From: Acanthaster planci
Lineage: Eukaryota > Echinodermata > Asteroidea > Valvatida > Acanthasteridae
Length of the DNA: 64,000 bases
Assembly: GCF_001949145.1 (NCBI RefSeq)
Contig: NW_019091463.1
Span: forward strand, 1-64,000
Direction of reading: 5' to 3'
In this document: positions 20,331 through 32,940 of the stretch, one piece after another
Layout of the letters: every line of letters begins with the position of its first letter
Numbering within the stretch: position 1 is the stretch's first letter
Translations under genes and position numbers: made by a program
Notes under the pieces: model-generated
Seen by the model: the letters and a program-made list of their open reading frames with translations, nothing else
What the model was told of the DNA's origin: nothing
Databases searched by the model: none

Positions 20331-23300
20331 GTGAGTATTCATTTCATTTTACTATAGATGTTTTTCTGATTAGCATGGGTTTCAAGAGCTTTGAGTAAGC
20401 AAGACATGATGGATGTTTAATGTAGAAGTAAACTTAATTTCTTTCTTCAGTCAAATTTTAAAGAGTGAGGTTTTCTTAGATAAACGTACATTTCACTTAG
20501 AAATGTTTAAGGTCATATACATTTATGCTCTCTTGGTCTTCAAAAAACAAGTTTAGTGCACCCCAAGGTACCAAAAACGCGTATTTTGCCATAGAACTGA
20601 TGCCTTCTTGCCAATTGTTGTATTCTTGTGTATTGTATTATTTCTAAATAATTTTCCTACTGTTTTTTCTCTTATTTGTAATCATACCAACGCTTGATTG
20701 TTAGCAATCGACGGAGCGTCTCAAATGTTCGGTTCCTAGGCTTGGGGCAAGTACGCCGCTTGGCCTTGCTCCCAGACGGCTACGCTCTTTAACCAGAGTA
20801 GAAACATGATTCAAATTCTCATTTATTTGAATCCGGGGAAAAGATAGGACAGACTTTGAAGTGCAGGCACCGCGTGAGATTAGACGTGTGATAGTACAGA
20901 TCATATCGAGTCCCACATTAATTTTGTACCGAAACACAGGAGAGTTTCATAAATCATTAACGTGCATTTCATGAACAGGGAGCTTTTAGATGGACTTTGT
21001 AATGCACCCGGCCAAATTACCCAGTTGGCTTGTACAATCGAATCTCATGATTTAGTAGTATTCAATCGCAACGTCTGCCGTTGTTATTCCTCAAACTTAC
21101 AGTACACAGAATCTTTATCTGTTTTTAAAAGCTCTGGCTTACGAGTTGCACGGTCGCTTATTACTAGCCGTCACGTTACTCATTGAAACGCGCTGTTTAT
21201 TTTAGAGTCGTTTTTTTCTCGAAAGATTTATCATCATGGCAACAATCGTCCCCACACAGTAGGCTTTTGTCTTAAAAGAAGTGGTTTTCGTTAAATGCAC
21301 TTGGAAGTCGTGTAAGCTGTGTGTTTTCAGCGTGACGTGCAATGTTGTGTGTATCACTGGTCTTGTCTCATGGCTGGTCTGACCGAAGTTTAATCTTTTA
21401 AGACGCGTCTTAACATTGCCTCGGCTAGCCAAAATTTGATAATGCAAACTTTTTTCTTCAAGGCAACAGAAAGAAAATCGTTGATTGATGTCTTTAATGG
21501 AGCACACTTGTCGGACGAAGTTCAGTCTCAACGAAAAAGTAGCCCAACAGAAGATTTGTACCAGTATAATCTGTACCATGGTGCAGAAATGGCTAATCCG
21601 TGCAGGTTTATGTTAAATTGTACGTCTAAGATCAGAAGAGATGTTGAGCGTTCAATGATGTAGCATGATGATTAACTCAACGCGCGATGATGTCGCATTA
21701 CCTCCTCAACGATCAATCCTCAGAAGGCGTCTTTAAAAAGTACACCAGACCGACCGAATACCCACCAGATTGTTTAGAATAATTCAGGTTGCTGTTTACG
21801 AAGATAGTATGACCGTGGATGATAATGTAAGCATTCCCGTCTTCTCCTGACGGGTGGGGGGTGACCGCTCCACACAGCTTCTCAGCCTTCTTCTGGATCG
21901 CGATCAGTGTTTACATTTCGCTCCCTGCCATTTTAAGTGAAGTATTTTTACACTTCTTGCCAATTCAAACAAACAGCTAGCATTCTGGACGTTCGAAGTA
22001 GCGTGTTGGATAGTAAACGACTGCAGGCTTCTCCCTAAACATTTCCTAAGTGGCGTGATGAAATGGAGCTCATTTCTCAAATATTTTGGTCGTGCGCCGA
22101 CAACAAAAATACCGTCTTGCCATTTTTTTTTAACTCGGGCCGATCGCCTCGGGAGAGAAAGATGCTTTACCGTCTTTTCTTTAGGCCTAAACCTGTCCAA
22201 ATTCTAAAAGCCCTGGCCCATCAGTCTACCCTTCAACCTCGTCTATTCTTTTTTCACGGGGGCTTGTTTTTTCATCACTTTCTTTGCGTTAATGTATTAG
22301 AAAAAATGAGCACCAAACTTCAACCTCGATGATCCTCGATGATCCCCCTACACACGCACACACACATACCTCTAATACCTTAAACACCATCCCTTGCATT
22401 TTCAACATCACCTTTCTTCGATCGCGTTTTTGTGTGAGGCCCCCCGCCCCGGCCCCCTCCCTAAAAAAATCCTCTAGCCGAAAATTGTTTCATGGGAAAA
22501 AGGAATTAGGACTCTTTGTTTTTAAATTTATTTGGAGGGTTCCATTTGGTAATACTCTTTTGAGAATCTCAACTCAGATGAACCAGAAAATCACTCGGGT
22601 GAACTTCTTAAGTTTATGTCTGTCACGTTAACGGAACACTGGATGGGTTAGTGTGTTGAATTATCATGACGTTCATGTGCCGTCTTATATATTGGAGTAT
22701 TTCTACCAGCTTTGAGTCAACATTTCGTCCACATATTTAGCGGCATGACCAATAAAAACAACAACCGGTCTTGTCGTCTGTGAGTGGTCAGCGCGCGTTG
22801 GGGAGTCTTTGATACTGTGTACAGTGGGTCAAACAGGGCAATCCCCCTCGTCTTGGTAACCATACACTGACGAGGAACATTGTGTCGCCCGTATGAGCCA
22901 ATGAGTGAATGGTTATTTGGTAAGCAATGGACCACACTCTGCCCACAGATGACGAAATCTGGCAAGATTTAAATCTGGCAAACACATGGATATATTTTGT
23001 CCTGTCGGTGGGAAGTTTACTGAAATCTACACTGTGCTGGTTGGGAATGTGTGGGAAATAACACCACGTTTATTATGGATAACCACATGTCTGTTAGTTA
23101 CATGTATCGGATCTTTATGAGTACTGATCTTTGCTGAAACAAAAAAAAATAAATAAAATATTGATTTTTCAGCAAGTATGACAAGCTTGATTATGCAATA
23201 TTTTTGGCAACATAAAATCTAACGATATGGAACCAGATGGTCACCTCGTTTGGGGAATGATTCATTTCTTATGGGGAGTTGGTTGCCTAACGTAAATGTA

Positions 23301-26300
23301 ACATTCATCTAGGTTAATAAACTTATCTTGGTGTATGCGTAAAACCATGGGGGAAGGGTAAAACATTCACTGAGGCATTTTGCTTGTTCTGAATCAAAAA
23401 CTGGTTAATTAGACCTCTTAAACTGCACATAATTACTGTGCGGTAATTATCGCTGAATCCAGTGGGCATTTGGTATTCATGGAGGTTAAAGCAACAGGGT
23501 CAGTTATTCTAATGCAAAATCGTAAGAAAGTACTTTTTGCAAGGTCAAGGCTAGTAGTCTTATTAATAGCATCATTGCACGAGCGCACAGCACGCATGAT
23601 GTTCCTGGCGAGAGCGTGTCCATCTTTAAAGGGGCTTCGATAGTTGTATGCTCGGCACTAAGGGCAATGCCTATCTGGATTAACCGGAGTTTGTCTTGCG
23701 AGATGGTCTATTTTGGGAAAGACTATTTTGTGAATGTGTTCCCGCTGTACGGTAGTGATGAAGGTACACGAAACTTTTCGTTCACTCTGTTCGCTGGTTC
23801 TTATCAGTTCTGGCAAAAGCAGACAACACACGAACCCAGGAAATGTCACATTGGCGCCTTCAATCACCCGTTTCAGGCAACTAGTTGTTATTTACGAATT
23901 TTAGGAATATTTACATTGTGTTTCCTTTAAACACACACTAACAAACCCAGCAGGTGGCTGTTACTGTGACTGTAATTGAGTACCATGAGTTTATAGCCTA
24001 CGGCACAACCCCCTACCATGCTCGTTATCCCAATCATTTTGCCAAGGTAACCCGGGGATTAATCGGAGATTTCAGAAACCAGTACTGAGGCGATGCAAAA
24101 AAGGTTTAATCACAGAGGAATAAAAATGCCTCCATTGCATAAAACGTCACAAGTCTTCGTCTTTGTCCGGGGCATCGTTCATGATGTCATTCGTACAGTG
24201 AAATGACATTGTATAAAAATCACCTGAAGGGAAATTTAAAAATTGTGTGTTATTGATGTTAGGGATTTTATGACAGTTTTGCCCTCTGGTTAGAGCAAAG
24301 GAGCCTATGCAAACTAAGAATGTGTCAAGGGTCAGAGTAGCGTGACGAAAAAAAAAATCAATTAAGATAGATACAACTTACCTTCCTTGGCCGCTGATGG
24401 CGCTCTTTATTAAAATGGACGGGCACGTCATCAGGGAAAATAATATTGTCTGCCGTCCAAGACATTCGTGTTTGGCAGTTTCAGTGATAAGCAGAGAGTA
24501 GCTTATATACCCAGTTTTTATTTCTAAAGAGCAAAAAAGGTTGTAGGCAAGATTCAAAATCCACAATGAAATGTTTCATATCCACAAGTTCCGTAATTTG
24601 TGTCATATTTGCTTTTATTCAACCAATGTACCGATAAAAAGTGACTGAGCAATTCGTGCTGGCGTAATTGGAAGGGAGACGTTACAAAATTTAATTCATT
24701 AATATCAGCTTCCAGTCAACGGTCGTATCTTCATTGTCCCTGTATTCTGGACATTGATGACTCAGCTTCATAAATTAAGAAATAATTGCACAGATGGAAT
24801 GGGAATTTTTGAGCATTTGGTTTGGAGTTTGAGGAGCAATTCTCGCGGCCTTTGTGGGCAGATTTGGCATTGGTTGATTTTTCGGTGCATTGAGTGTATA
24901 TGGGAGCTTTATTGGAAAACGGAATTTGATGTCTATTAATTTGCCATTGCTCCATACCGTCTTATGGTCTATTTTGGTCTCATTTTCGATTAATGCATTC
25001 TAAAATAGTGTGGCCTCGACCCCGGCTGAACTGCTGGGCTCTGTGAAATGAGTATAAGTAGATTATCAGGCGTGCTGGATCGGGCGGGGTGCTGGGGTCA
25101 GCCTCCACCCCATCTAAATAAATAAATGAAATAACAAAAATAGTTACAATAAAAGAGATCTTCTGCGAGGGTTATTATGTGTATCAGTAACAATGTAATG
25201 CATCACCTCTGTATTCTCGTACTACAGTCTGCAACAATCGGGCAATAAAAGAATCTCGTGGGCCTGAGCAACCACGCCCCCCCCCCGAAAATTCCAGGAT
25301 CTGCCCCTGATTATCTACTCTTGCAGTTATAGCAAACTTGAAATTAAAAGGGAGAAAACGACACCATAAAAAAGACTGGTTTTCTTTTTAATGATTAAGT
25401 TATTACATTTCAAACGCAAACTCTGAAATTTGGGCAAAACGTTTATCAACCCACCCATGGTAATAAAGACTCACTTATTCATGCGTGTACATGTAGATTG
25501 TTACATTAGTAATTTGATAGCGTTTTTAAAATCAAATTCAGTCATTTCAATGGTCTATTTCAGGTCAGCTTATATGCGCATGTACAACAGCAGCGTGCAA
25601 CGATACGGGAAGCGTCACATGTCATGCAGTAACTTCATGTTATACCCAATACCTTGATCAACGTGACGGCAGTTCACCAATCACGCGTGGCTGCATCGAC
25701 GAGAAAACGCCACTGCTTTGTGAAAACAGGTATTCAAGGATTCCCCTGTTACAGTAAGAATTAAATGACAAGCTTAGCTGAAGTGGCGATGATTAGAATC
25801 TTGCCCCAAACGTTCACGGGATGCCTTTTAAGGCACAATATTGGCCCGCATATTTTGCTAGTTGGTGAATCATGGTTTGACATCGTCTTTAAATTATTTT
25901 ATTTTCAACATGTGAAGAATGCACCCTTTTCTAGTGAGAACTCAATACCAGTATCTGAGACCCATGAAAAGACAAATTTTAATGAACTTTATTCTGTCCA
26001 GTAAAGCTTCTATATATCTATTTCAAAATATGATGTGTATTTTCCCTTGTAAGGAGGCCATTTGTTCCTGTGACACCTTGGCCTCATCTCCGGTGCTGCA
26101 AAGAATCCATGTGTAATGCAGACACTGTCATTTTAACACCTCCAGCATGGCCAAGGAGACTTGTACAGAGTACGACAGCCCAAGGTGACGTCATGCAGAT
26201 ATGAACTCAAATTGATATTGATATTGATATTGAACTCATTCTCAAATTGATTAAGATGTTTAATTTCAAAGTTTATACAAGTGAGTATTAACTTTAGTCA

Positions 26301-26681
26301 GTACTAGATTATTAAGAAACTGAAGTGTTTATATGACAGCAATGATTGATTGTCACTTTTTTCTTTACAGTCTTTCCGACAGGGGACATTCGCCCTCATC
26401 ATAATTCGAAACAACCAGCTCAAAACTCCGATCCAAAAGCTGAAAATGTTAAGCAGCCCATTTTAATCATAGCACTCCCGGTCGTCGTTCTTTGTCTGTT
26501 TGTAATCTTGCTCATCGTTGTTGTCATCATAGTAAAACAGTCACGCACACGGCACAGAACTAGTGAATTTGGCGCCAATACGAACACTACTGGGTTGCCC
26601 ACCAGACGTGGCAGGGGCGTATTATACAACACTGGTGACCCATACGTGAGGGAGAAGTTCTTAAGTAGCGTACCAGTTTGA
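20249..26681 (+). CDS. BAMBI-like transmembrane pseudoreceptor A (4 exons, 229 aa)
   Basis: Coding exons are 20249-20330, 25564-25729, 26054-26184 and 26371-26681 (690 nt with stop). Residues 1-27 form a hydrophobic signal peptide. Residues 28-104 form a three-finger TGF-beta-receptor-type ectodomain with Cys at 32, 34, 39, 47, 53, 71, 80, 97, 98 and 103, ending in the hallmark CCKESMCN. Residues 157-181 are a very hydrophobic Ile/Val/Leu membrane helix, followed by a basic 48-residue tail. There is no kinase domain. The segment LDQRDGSSPITRGCID closely follows vertebrate BAMBI. The ATG at 20249 has a strong context (A at -3, G at +4) and puts the signal peptide first; an upstream open frame without this advantage extends to 20114. 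A role as decoy co-receptor is inferred. It lacks the conserved BAMBI membrane motif that gene B has. Confidence 0.82.
20331..25563 (+). other. Intron 1 of BAMBI-like A
   Basis: This 5.2 kb intron has no recognised gene. It contains a CA-rich stretch around 22350-22370, a poly-C tract near 25277, and a repeat-like block at about 25060-25312 with loosely inverted ends (ATCAGGCGTGCTGGATC against GGATCTGCCCCTGAT). Open frames up to about 125 codons occur on both strands but resemble nothing. Confidence 0.6.
25564..25729 (+). CDS. BAMBI-like A exon 2: ectodomain, first part
   Basis: This exon encodes residues 28-83, with the CxC start (ICAC), the sequon N40-D-T, and the segment CYTQYLDQRDGSSPITRGC. 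The acceptor is TTTCAG at 25563 and the donor GTATTC after split codon AG. An intron after this point does not exist in gene B. Confidence 0.85.
26054..26184 (+). CDS. BAMBI-like A exon 3: ectodomain end with CC box
   Basis: This exon encodes residues 83-127, including RCCKESMCNAD, the CC...CN box that closes three-finger receptor ectodomains. Two AGs three bases apart (26052-26053 and 26055-26056) could serve as acceptor, adding or dropping one Arg. The stalk PPAWPRRLVQSTTAQ follows. Confidence 0.82.
26211..26233 (+). repeat. Short ATTGAT tandem repeat
   Basis: Three and a half copies of ATTGAT lie in intron 3 of gene A, flanked on both sides by CTCAAATTGAT-like sequence. It is a simple repeat with no sign of function. 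Confidence 0.7.
26371..26681 (+). CDS. BAMBI-like A exon 4: stalk, membrane helix, short tail
   Basis: This exon encodes a hydrophilic stalk (residues 127-155), the membrane helix ILIIALPVVVLCLFVILLIV plus a few more aliphatic residues, stop-transfer KQSRTRHR, and a tail ending SSVPV before TGA. The bambi signature WFRAAVIAVPIAG is absent. The acceptor is TTCTTTACAG at 26370. Confidence 0.85.
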
Positions 26682-28622
26682 TGGCTGGTTTTCATCAGTT
26701 ACCAACAGCTTTTGTCATATGCTACAGGGACTTACGGAGAATTACACCAACACGTATAAACCACTGTGTTTGTTTCCAATCACATGTTGGTCCATATAGG
26801 TGGTATTTACAAGCATGTGACCAGTAGAAACCGCTCCATACACAAAGATGTGATCGAGCAAAGTTCCTGCTCTTGCACCAGTTACTGTCTTGTTTATTTG
26901 AGTCGGAGATGTATTAGATTCGCTGGGCTTAACAATAGCATTCACTTCGAATTTCAGGTCGCCTGCCTGTAGACTTGCTATTATGTTTGGCAGACATAGG
27001 GTTTATTTTAGATCATAACTCAATTGGAAATAGAAATTAAAAATGGGAACAGGGAAATTGTCTCATCTGTCCTTTGCTGTCATGTTTAAAGTTAGTGCAT
27101 TGAGATTTGTTTGTCTTTTTAAAAAGATTAAATACAGATAAGTGAATATGAATTAATCGTAGAAACCTTATCTGTTTCTTTTCTGTATCAAATTTCTATT
27201 AACCCATTTAAACCGAAATGAGGGGGAGCTCTTGAGAGAGAAAAACATTGGAGCATTTGCACTGATGCAACTATGTACCTATAAATCCCCAGCTCCAGCC
27301 CCGATCGGTTTGGTAACATTTTTTACATTCAATGGCTAACCAGCTATTAGTATACCGGTATCATTTTACCTTTATTTATCATATTGTTTCCATTTATGTT
27401 TGTATTCAATTTTAAAAATCAAATTTCATAAAGACATTGTTGAAATTCGTCTCTTATAAACTTCAGGTCAGCACACCTCCAGAATGGCATCACCCGGTTC
27501 CCCTCCCTACCCCCAGTGCCTATCGTCCATTTCATACCTTTATCCACCCTTTACCCTCAAGTTTTCCTCAATCCTGAACACTGCTTTTGGTGTCCCATTT
27601 CCTTAACTAACCTTTGTCATTCAACAGGTCTATACAGTAAAGAAATATCGGTTTTTTATATCAAATTTCCTGAATGAATTAATTGTTGCTCATCAACATC
27701 CACCACTTTCTGACTATTCACTATTTCTGACATTTTATGTTATATTAACGTGTAGCATGAAGGGAAGGTGAGACATCGTAGAGGTCAAATGTTAAGTCAA
27801 ACCAGCTGCGACGTCATCAACATTATAATGCAACATTTCCTTTTTGAATGGTTGTCACTGCATGGTTGTGACTGCAACCTGGTTTTATTTACTTTATAAT
27901 GGATGGCCAACATGGTATCTTTTGAATCGTGGCATTTCACAGGGAATTCCACACACTAGGGATTATTGTGAAATCGGTACATCCGCAATGATCAAGGATC
28001 AAACAGAATGTTTCATGCAGGCTATGAACTGCGCCCTCTACTGATCGTTTGACAGCAGTCAGTTGTGCTTCATCGCTTCACTGTACATGACAAAACCAAA
28101 TCACTTCGAATAAAAAATCTACTTGAAAAGACATCAAAATTCTGTTTATTGTAACCCATGTTTAATATGGACACGACAGTGTATTTTCCAACTATGTCAA
28201 TCCATATCGTGTATTTCTTGATACGTATCCGTTAAAGACCGTTCATGGGTCATGTTCTGATGAGGAACATTTCCCTGTTTGAAAGGGGTTGGATCCGGCA
28301 GCCTTGCTTTACAGTAGTCCTTGGGGCGCCTGGAAATCCACGACCCTCAGGGGCATGGGAATGCTCCGGAAAAAATCGAGCCCCCAAATGGAGCCAATCT
28401 TTGGTTGCCTGTTGATTAAATTGGTCCCTCGCGAGGATTTTTGGCAGGCGAAAAATAATAACTTCTTCCTTTAAAGGAGACGCTATTTATCTGAATTCTG
28501 TTCAAGCAAGCCCTGTAAAGTTGCAGGTATGCCCTCTGGAATAATATATATGTTTTGTTAGAAATATTTGTTGGAAATACAGTAAATCGAGGGCACTTCA
28601 CTGGAAACAAAGCTGGGCATTT

Positions 28623-28765
28623 CGCGACTGTGGTCTAGCGGTGATGTCCATTTAAAGTTACAGTATGGCACGGTTACAAGTCAAATCCTATCCTTTTTAA
28701 GGTCCCACAGTAGACTGTGAGAGCTGATGCTCTTTGGAATCAATAAAATTAGAACAAAACAAACA
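28623..28765 (+). mobile_element. Possible tRNA-derived SINE fragment
   Basis: TGGTCTAGCGGT at 28631-28642 fits a pol III A box, and AGTCAAATCC at 28679-28688 resembles a B box at roughly tRNA spacing. An AT-rich tail with AATAAA (28742-28747) and ACAAAACAAAC follows. The acceptor stem is not convincing, so this is a degenerate SINE rather than a functional tRNA gene. Confidence 0.3.
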
Positions 28766-30870
28766 AGATCTTAAAGAGACCTTCAATTACCGTAACAGGA
28801 AAAATTACAAATTCAATCCACTTTTTCTCAAGTACTGAGGTACCGGCCAGTTAAGTCGTGTTAACCATCTTAGGAAAAGCTGTTAGTGGAAACTTATGTT
28901 TTCGGATAGGCAACATCCGACATCCAAATTAAAACCGAGGATTTCTTTCTACTGATATTTCAAATTGAAGCGAGAACTAGTCCTTTCACTTTCATTTGGA
29001 GACGAGTGCGATTTGTTGTATGGTTGTGTATCGTAAACATTTCAACAACTATGTACCTTGAAATCAATCTCTGATCTGATTGAATGTTGTCAGTTCCAGT
29101 CCTGGAAAGTCACTAATGAATTCTTAACTCCAATTTTTCCCGAGCAAAGATTCGGCAGAGGTTGAGGTCTTTTATCAATCAGAGGGCGTCTGATTTCTAT
29201 GCGGATCAAGACTACCTTTAAGGAAATTTCGATTATTGCAAGTGGACAAAAGATATGCATCAAGCATATCGATAAACACACCACCTGCCCCTCCCACTTC
29301 TCACTCGCTCCTCCCATTTCCATCTCATCAACACGAACACTCACCCATGACGTAAAACATTCCAGAAGAGTTAGGCAGTTCGGTCTGTTTGTACTTGCTT
29401 GTATCCTGGTGTTGTAAACCAACGAATAATCCGACGCGGATTACTGAATAATGCTCTGATTGTTAGGATTATTTTATCTTGCTGCTAGGACTCTTATCAG
29501 ATGATAACGGCTGTTGTTGTCTCTGTTATCCTCTGTACTATGTATTCCTAACATGTGGAATACTTCTTATCGAAAAGCATTTGTTTTTGTTCCCCCAACT
29601 AATGGCGCCTGTCGGATTAGGGAGTATTCTGATGGCGTGAAGCTAGTAACGGACTGTACGACGACACGTGTTAATGTTGCAATGGGAGTTAGGTTTGCCA
29701 CGATCACGTGACTTCGAAACTAGAAAGCTGAAAGCTAGGATAGTTTTATTGTGTTTTGGTTACGTAGATATATTCCTTGTCATTTTTGTATGTCTTGCTA
29801 TTGCTAAATCATTGTTAGTTTCATTATGGCATTTTAGGCTATCTATACAGATACACGTCAATTAGAATCTTTCCCGGCAACGTTATTCATAAAACAATAA
29901 TTTCATAAAATCTTAATAATAATGAAACACTTTGAGCCTGTTAATTGTTCGTTTTAGCTTTTTTTCAATTTCTTGGATAACCTACCTCTTCGTTATTCCG
30001 TAGAACCCCATAAATAAATTTGAGCAGCATTTCATATTTTAATTTTACTGGTTGGTGACTTAAAACCAGCTGGCTAACATACTAATACAACAGGACACGC
30101 CAACATGCTGAGACCACCGGCAATGCCAGCTGAATTATTAAAAAAAAGAAATGACATGATATTTGTCTCCCGCACGGAAACACCACGCAGAACAAGCCAG
30201 CAGCGGCGGTGCACCGCGTCTTACCTCCCGTGGAGCCGTGGATAGCCAGCCGGCAAGCTGATCAATAGTCCCGGCTCGTATGCGGCAAACTCTCGCCATC
30301 AGAACAAACAAAAGACCCACCAGATGTGGATATTAATCATAAATTTTATCAAAGGCAGACGGGGTTCGGTCTTTCATTTCTGGTAGACATCCTCATTTTT
30401 TTGTAATTCAGGTACCGGATTTGCGATGATGCTTGCATATGAACCTGCATTTAAATATAATACAAATCGATTGAGGTTTTCGTGGAAAGGATTTCAGGAG
30501 CGTTATCCAAAATAAAAGCTCTAGAACTTTTCCCTAACATGCAATAAATTATATTAGCTAGCAGGAATTCAGATAGTTTGGTGTGTTGATAATTTTTTCA
30601 GTCGATTAACCGATGGGGATCACGGCCCTTGAGAAGGCTGCGAATCCTTTTCCATCTCTATTGCTCTTGTCTGTCAAGCTACTTGTAACGACGAAGATAG
30701 GGAAGGATAACATTCTCATTGCGTGTCTGGGAAATCAATGAAATTAGGGAAGAAGTAAAATGCAAGAATTCGACTCTAGCTGGACTGTAACCCTTGAGCG
30801 CAGAGTTAAAGCATGAGGAGAGTAACAGCTTTTCCACCAATGGAACCACTATTATCTCCTTTACTAAAGC

Positions 30871-30924
30871 CAAAGCTTACGCTGCTATCGGTCTGGCCTT
30901 ACACCGTTAGCAGCGTAAGCTTTG
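30871..30924. repeat. Perfect 17-bp inverted repeat (hairpin)
   Basis: CAAAGCTTACGCTGCTA at 30871-30887 is exactly complementary to TAGCAGCGTAAGCTTTG at 30908-30924, with a 20-nt loop. It may be a foldback element remnant or a structured RNA. Confidence 0.85.
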
Positions 30925-32341
30925 ACTCGTCTCATATTCCGTCATTTGAAATTAAATTTTTGATTTTTTTCAACTTCGATTCGACCGTGGAAAGCGCAGC
31001 TTCATGTGAAGATTTTGATAGCTTAGGCTACTTCTTGTCTTTTATTTTGCTATAACACTCAGCCCGCTGTGTGGGGAAGTACACCAAATCATCGTGTCAT
31101 GCAAACAAGAGAGGTTATCAAATGTTAAGTAAGCTAGATAACCTTTACCATGAAGGTACAAACAGATTCCCATTGACAGCTGGCTTCCGATCTGAATTTT
31201 TCAATTATAAGAGAGGATGCGGGAAAACGACAAAATGTCACCTATGCGTCGTAAAGTGTGAATTCCGTCCCCAATCGTTCCTTCAGTGGTAAAGATAGAA
31301 TTAATGCCTTGACCTTTATCACTTTACTGTACACCTCACTTCGGAAAAAGAATTAGTAAAAAACAAAAAATAAAAAGTAAATGAATATACTAACGAAAAT
31401 GAAGACGTTATTTTCCATTTTGTAAAGTTAATTAGGCCTATTACCCACTACGTAGGCCTATTATTTACGTTTGAAACTTTTTAGTTTTACTTTAGAATTT
31501 GCTCTTTCCAGATTTGTAATGACAAAATGCAGAACACACAGAGATTTCAGCTGAACTAATGACGTAGAAAACTACAAAAAAGGCGCCTCCTGTGGAAAAA
31601 GCTTGGACCGTTTAGATTGCAATAATTATACTCGTAATTACATTTTGCGTGAGTTTCTCCTGATGAATATTCATAACAGCGTCTTCTTTCAGTAGTGGAG
31701 GCCTCTTGCTATGAATACAATGAATCATCGTCTGTTCGCCCGATAGCGGCGTCGTTGTCATTTCTGGTGACTTGACACGAACAATGAAAGGGCCTCGTCA
31801 AGGTATCTGGCCCGCTACGCTAATCGGCCTAATCGCTGAACTTACAATGCCTTGGATATGTAAGCATTGTAGCATGATTGTACTCAGACGAACTCCAGGG
31901 ATTGGGCCTTTCACGAAAAGCAGGATGCGCAGTGTTTGAGCATTTAAGAAAGTTAGTCACTAAATCGCGGGTTTGTATCATACAGATAAATGGAAACCAA
32001 ATCCACAACGGAACTCCCTGAAGCAGTATTGGTAAAATTGATTCTAGATTTTTGTTTTGTTTCCTTTTTTCTTATTGCCTTTTTAATCTGTTTCCTTTGT
32101 TGAGAAAAACGTTTCTCTAAAGAATGCACTGTTAACAAGCTTTTTATTTGGAGTAGGATTCTTTTACTTTATAAGATGACTGTTAAGTAGTTTGTCCGTC
32201 AGGTTCACTCGAAATTCATGATGACAAAAAGACATTTAACTTTGGAGGAAATCATGGAATCAAGAAATGTTCTTCTGAAGTTTGAACAATATGACTACCA
32301 CCGCGAATATGGACCCGCGATTTTCTGAACGTGGTAGTTTA

Positions 32342-32392
32342 GCATGTACATTGTACATGTACAGTATATGTACAGTGTACATGTACATCGGC
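32342..32392. repeat. TACATGTA-rich palindromic cluster upstream of bambi B
   Basis: Overlapping GTACATGTAC-type palindromes fill this stretch about 0.6 kb before the bambi B start codon. Related copies lie at 32599-32620 and 32665-32682. The word recurs across the window (for example 37500-37515, 60419-60440) and is a common low-complexity class in marine invertebrate genomes. Confidence 0.75.
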
Positions 32393-32900
32393 GCCGTCGA
32401 GGCGGCAGGCAGCATTCAGCGCCGATAATTACGTTCCGAACCAAGCAGTCCGCCTGATCGCTCCGCCCACCTCATTTCGTAGTCCACTCAAATTGCTGGA
32501 TACACGACTCACGGTCGTTTGATAACAAATGAGCCTAGTTCATACGGCGCCCAGGCCTCGTTACGTTCACTGTTCATAGACCGTACCCCAGGCCAGGATG
32601 TACATGTACATGTACAGTGTACTGTACGTATATTCAGCAGTCTGTGCATGCGTACTCTGTAGGTTGTACATGTACATGTGCACTCAATGTTTTCACCGCA
32701 AACTGCATGTGTAGGGCCTATTTCGTTGAGATCGGTATCCTAACTACTTCAAGCTCTATCAACAACGATGTTGCCCTTGTGAAATGGTTATCATTGCCTA
32801 CTGCTAATATGAGAAAGTTCTGGTTTTTCTGGAACCGTTTTCAAGTGGATTTTCAGCTACGATTCTCAGTTGTCAAACTGCAGCGTCCATGGTGCATGCC

Positions 32901-32940
32901 GCGCTAGCTTAGCGCTAGCGGCATTAGCAGCGTTATATAG
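32901..32940 (+). promoter_or_regulatory. Candidate core promoter of bambi B
   Basis: TATATAG at 32934-32940 lies 57 bp before the ATG at 32997. Two direct copies of GCGCTAGC (32901-32908, 32912-32919) sit just upstream. GGCGCC words at 32390-32395 and 32546-32551 resemble the GC-rich part of BMP-responsive elements described for vertebrate bambi, but no SMAD4 site at fixed spacing is seen. This is position-based inference. Confidence 0.35.

Noticed and set aside
23616-23930. 104-codon frame in intron 1 of gene A
   Set aside because: No family resemblance, no exon borders, and typical of chance frames in this DNA.
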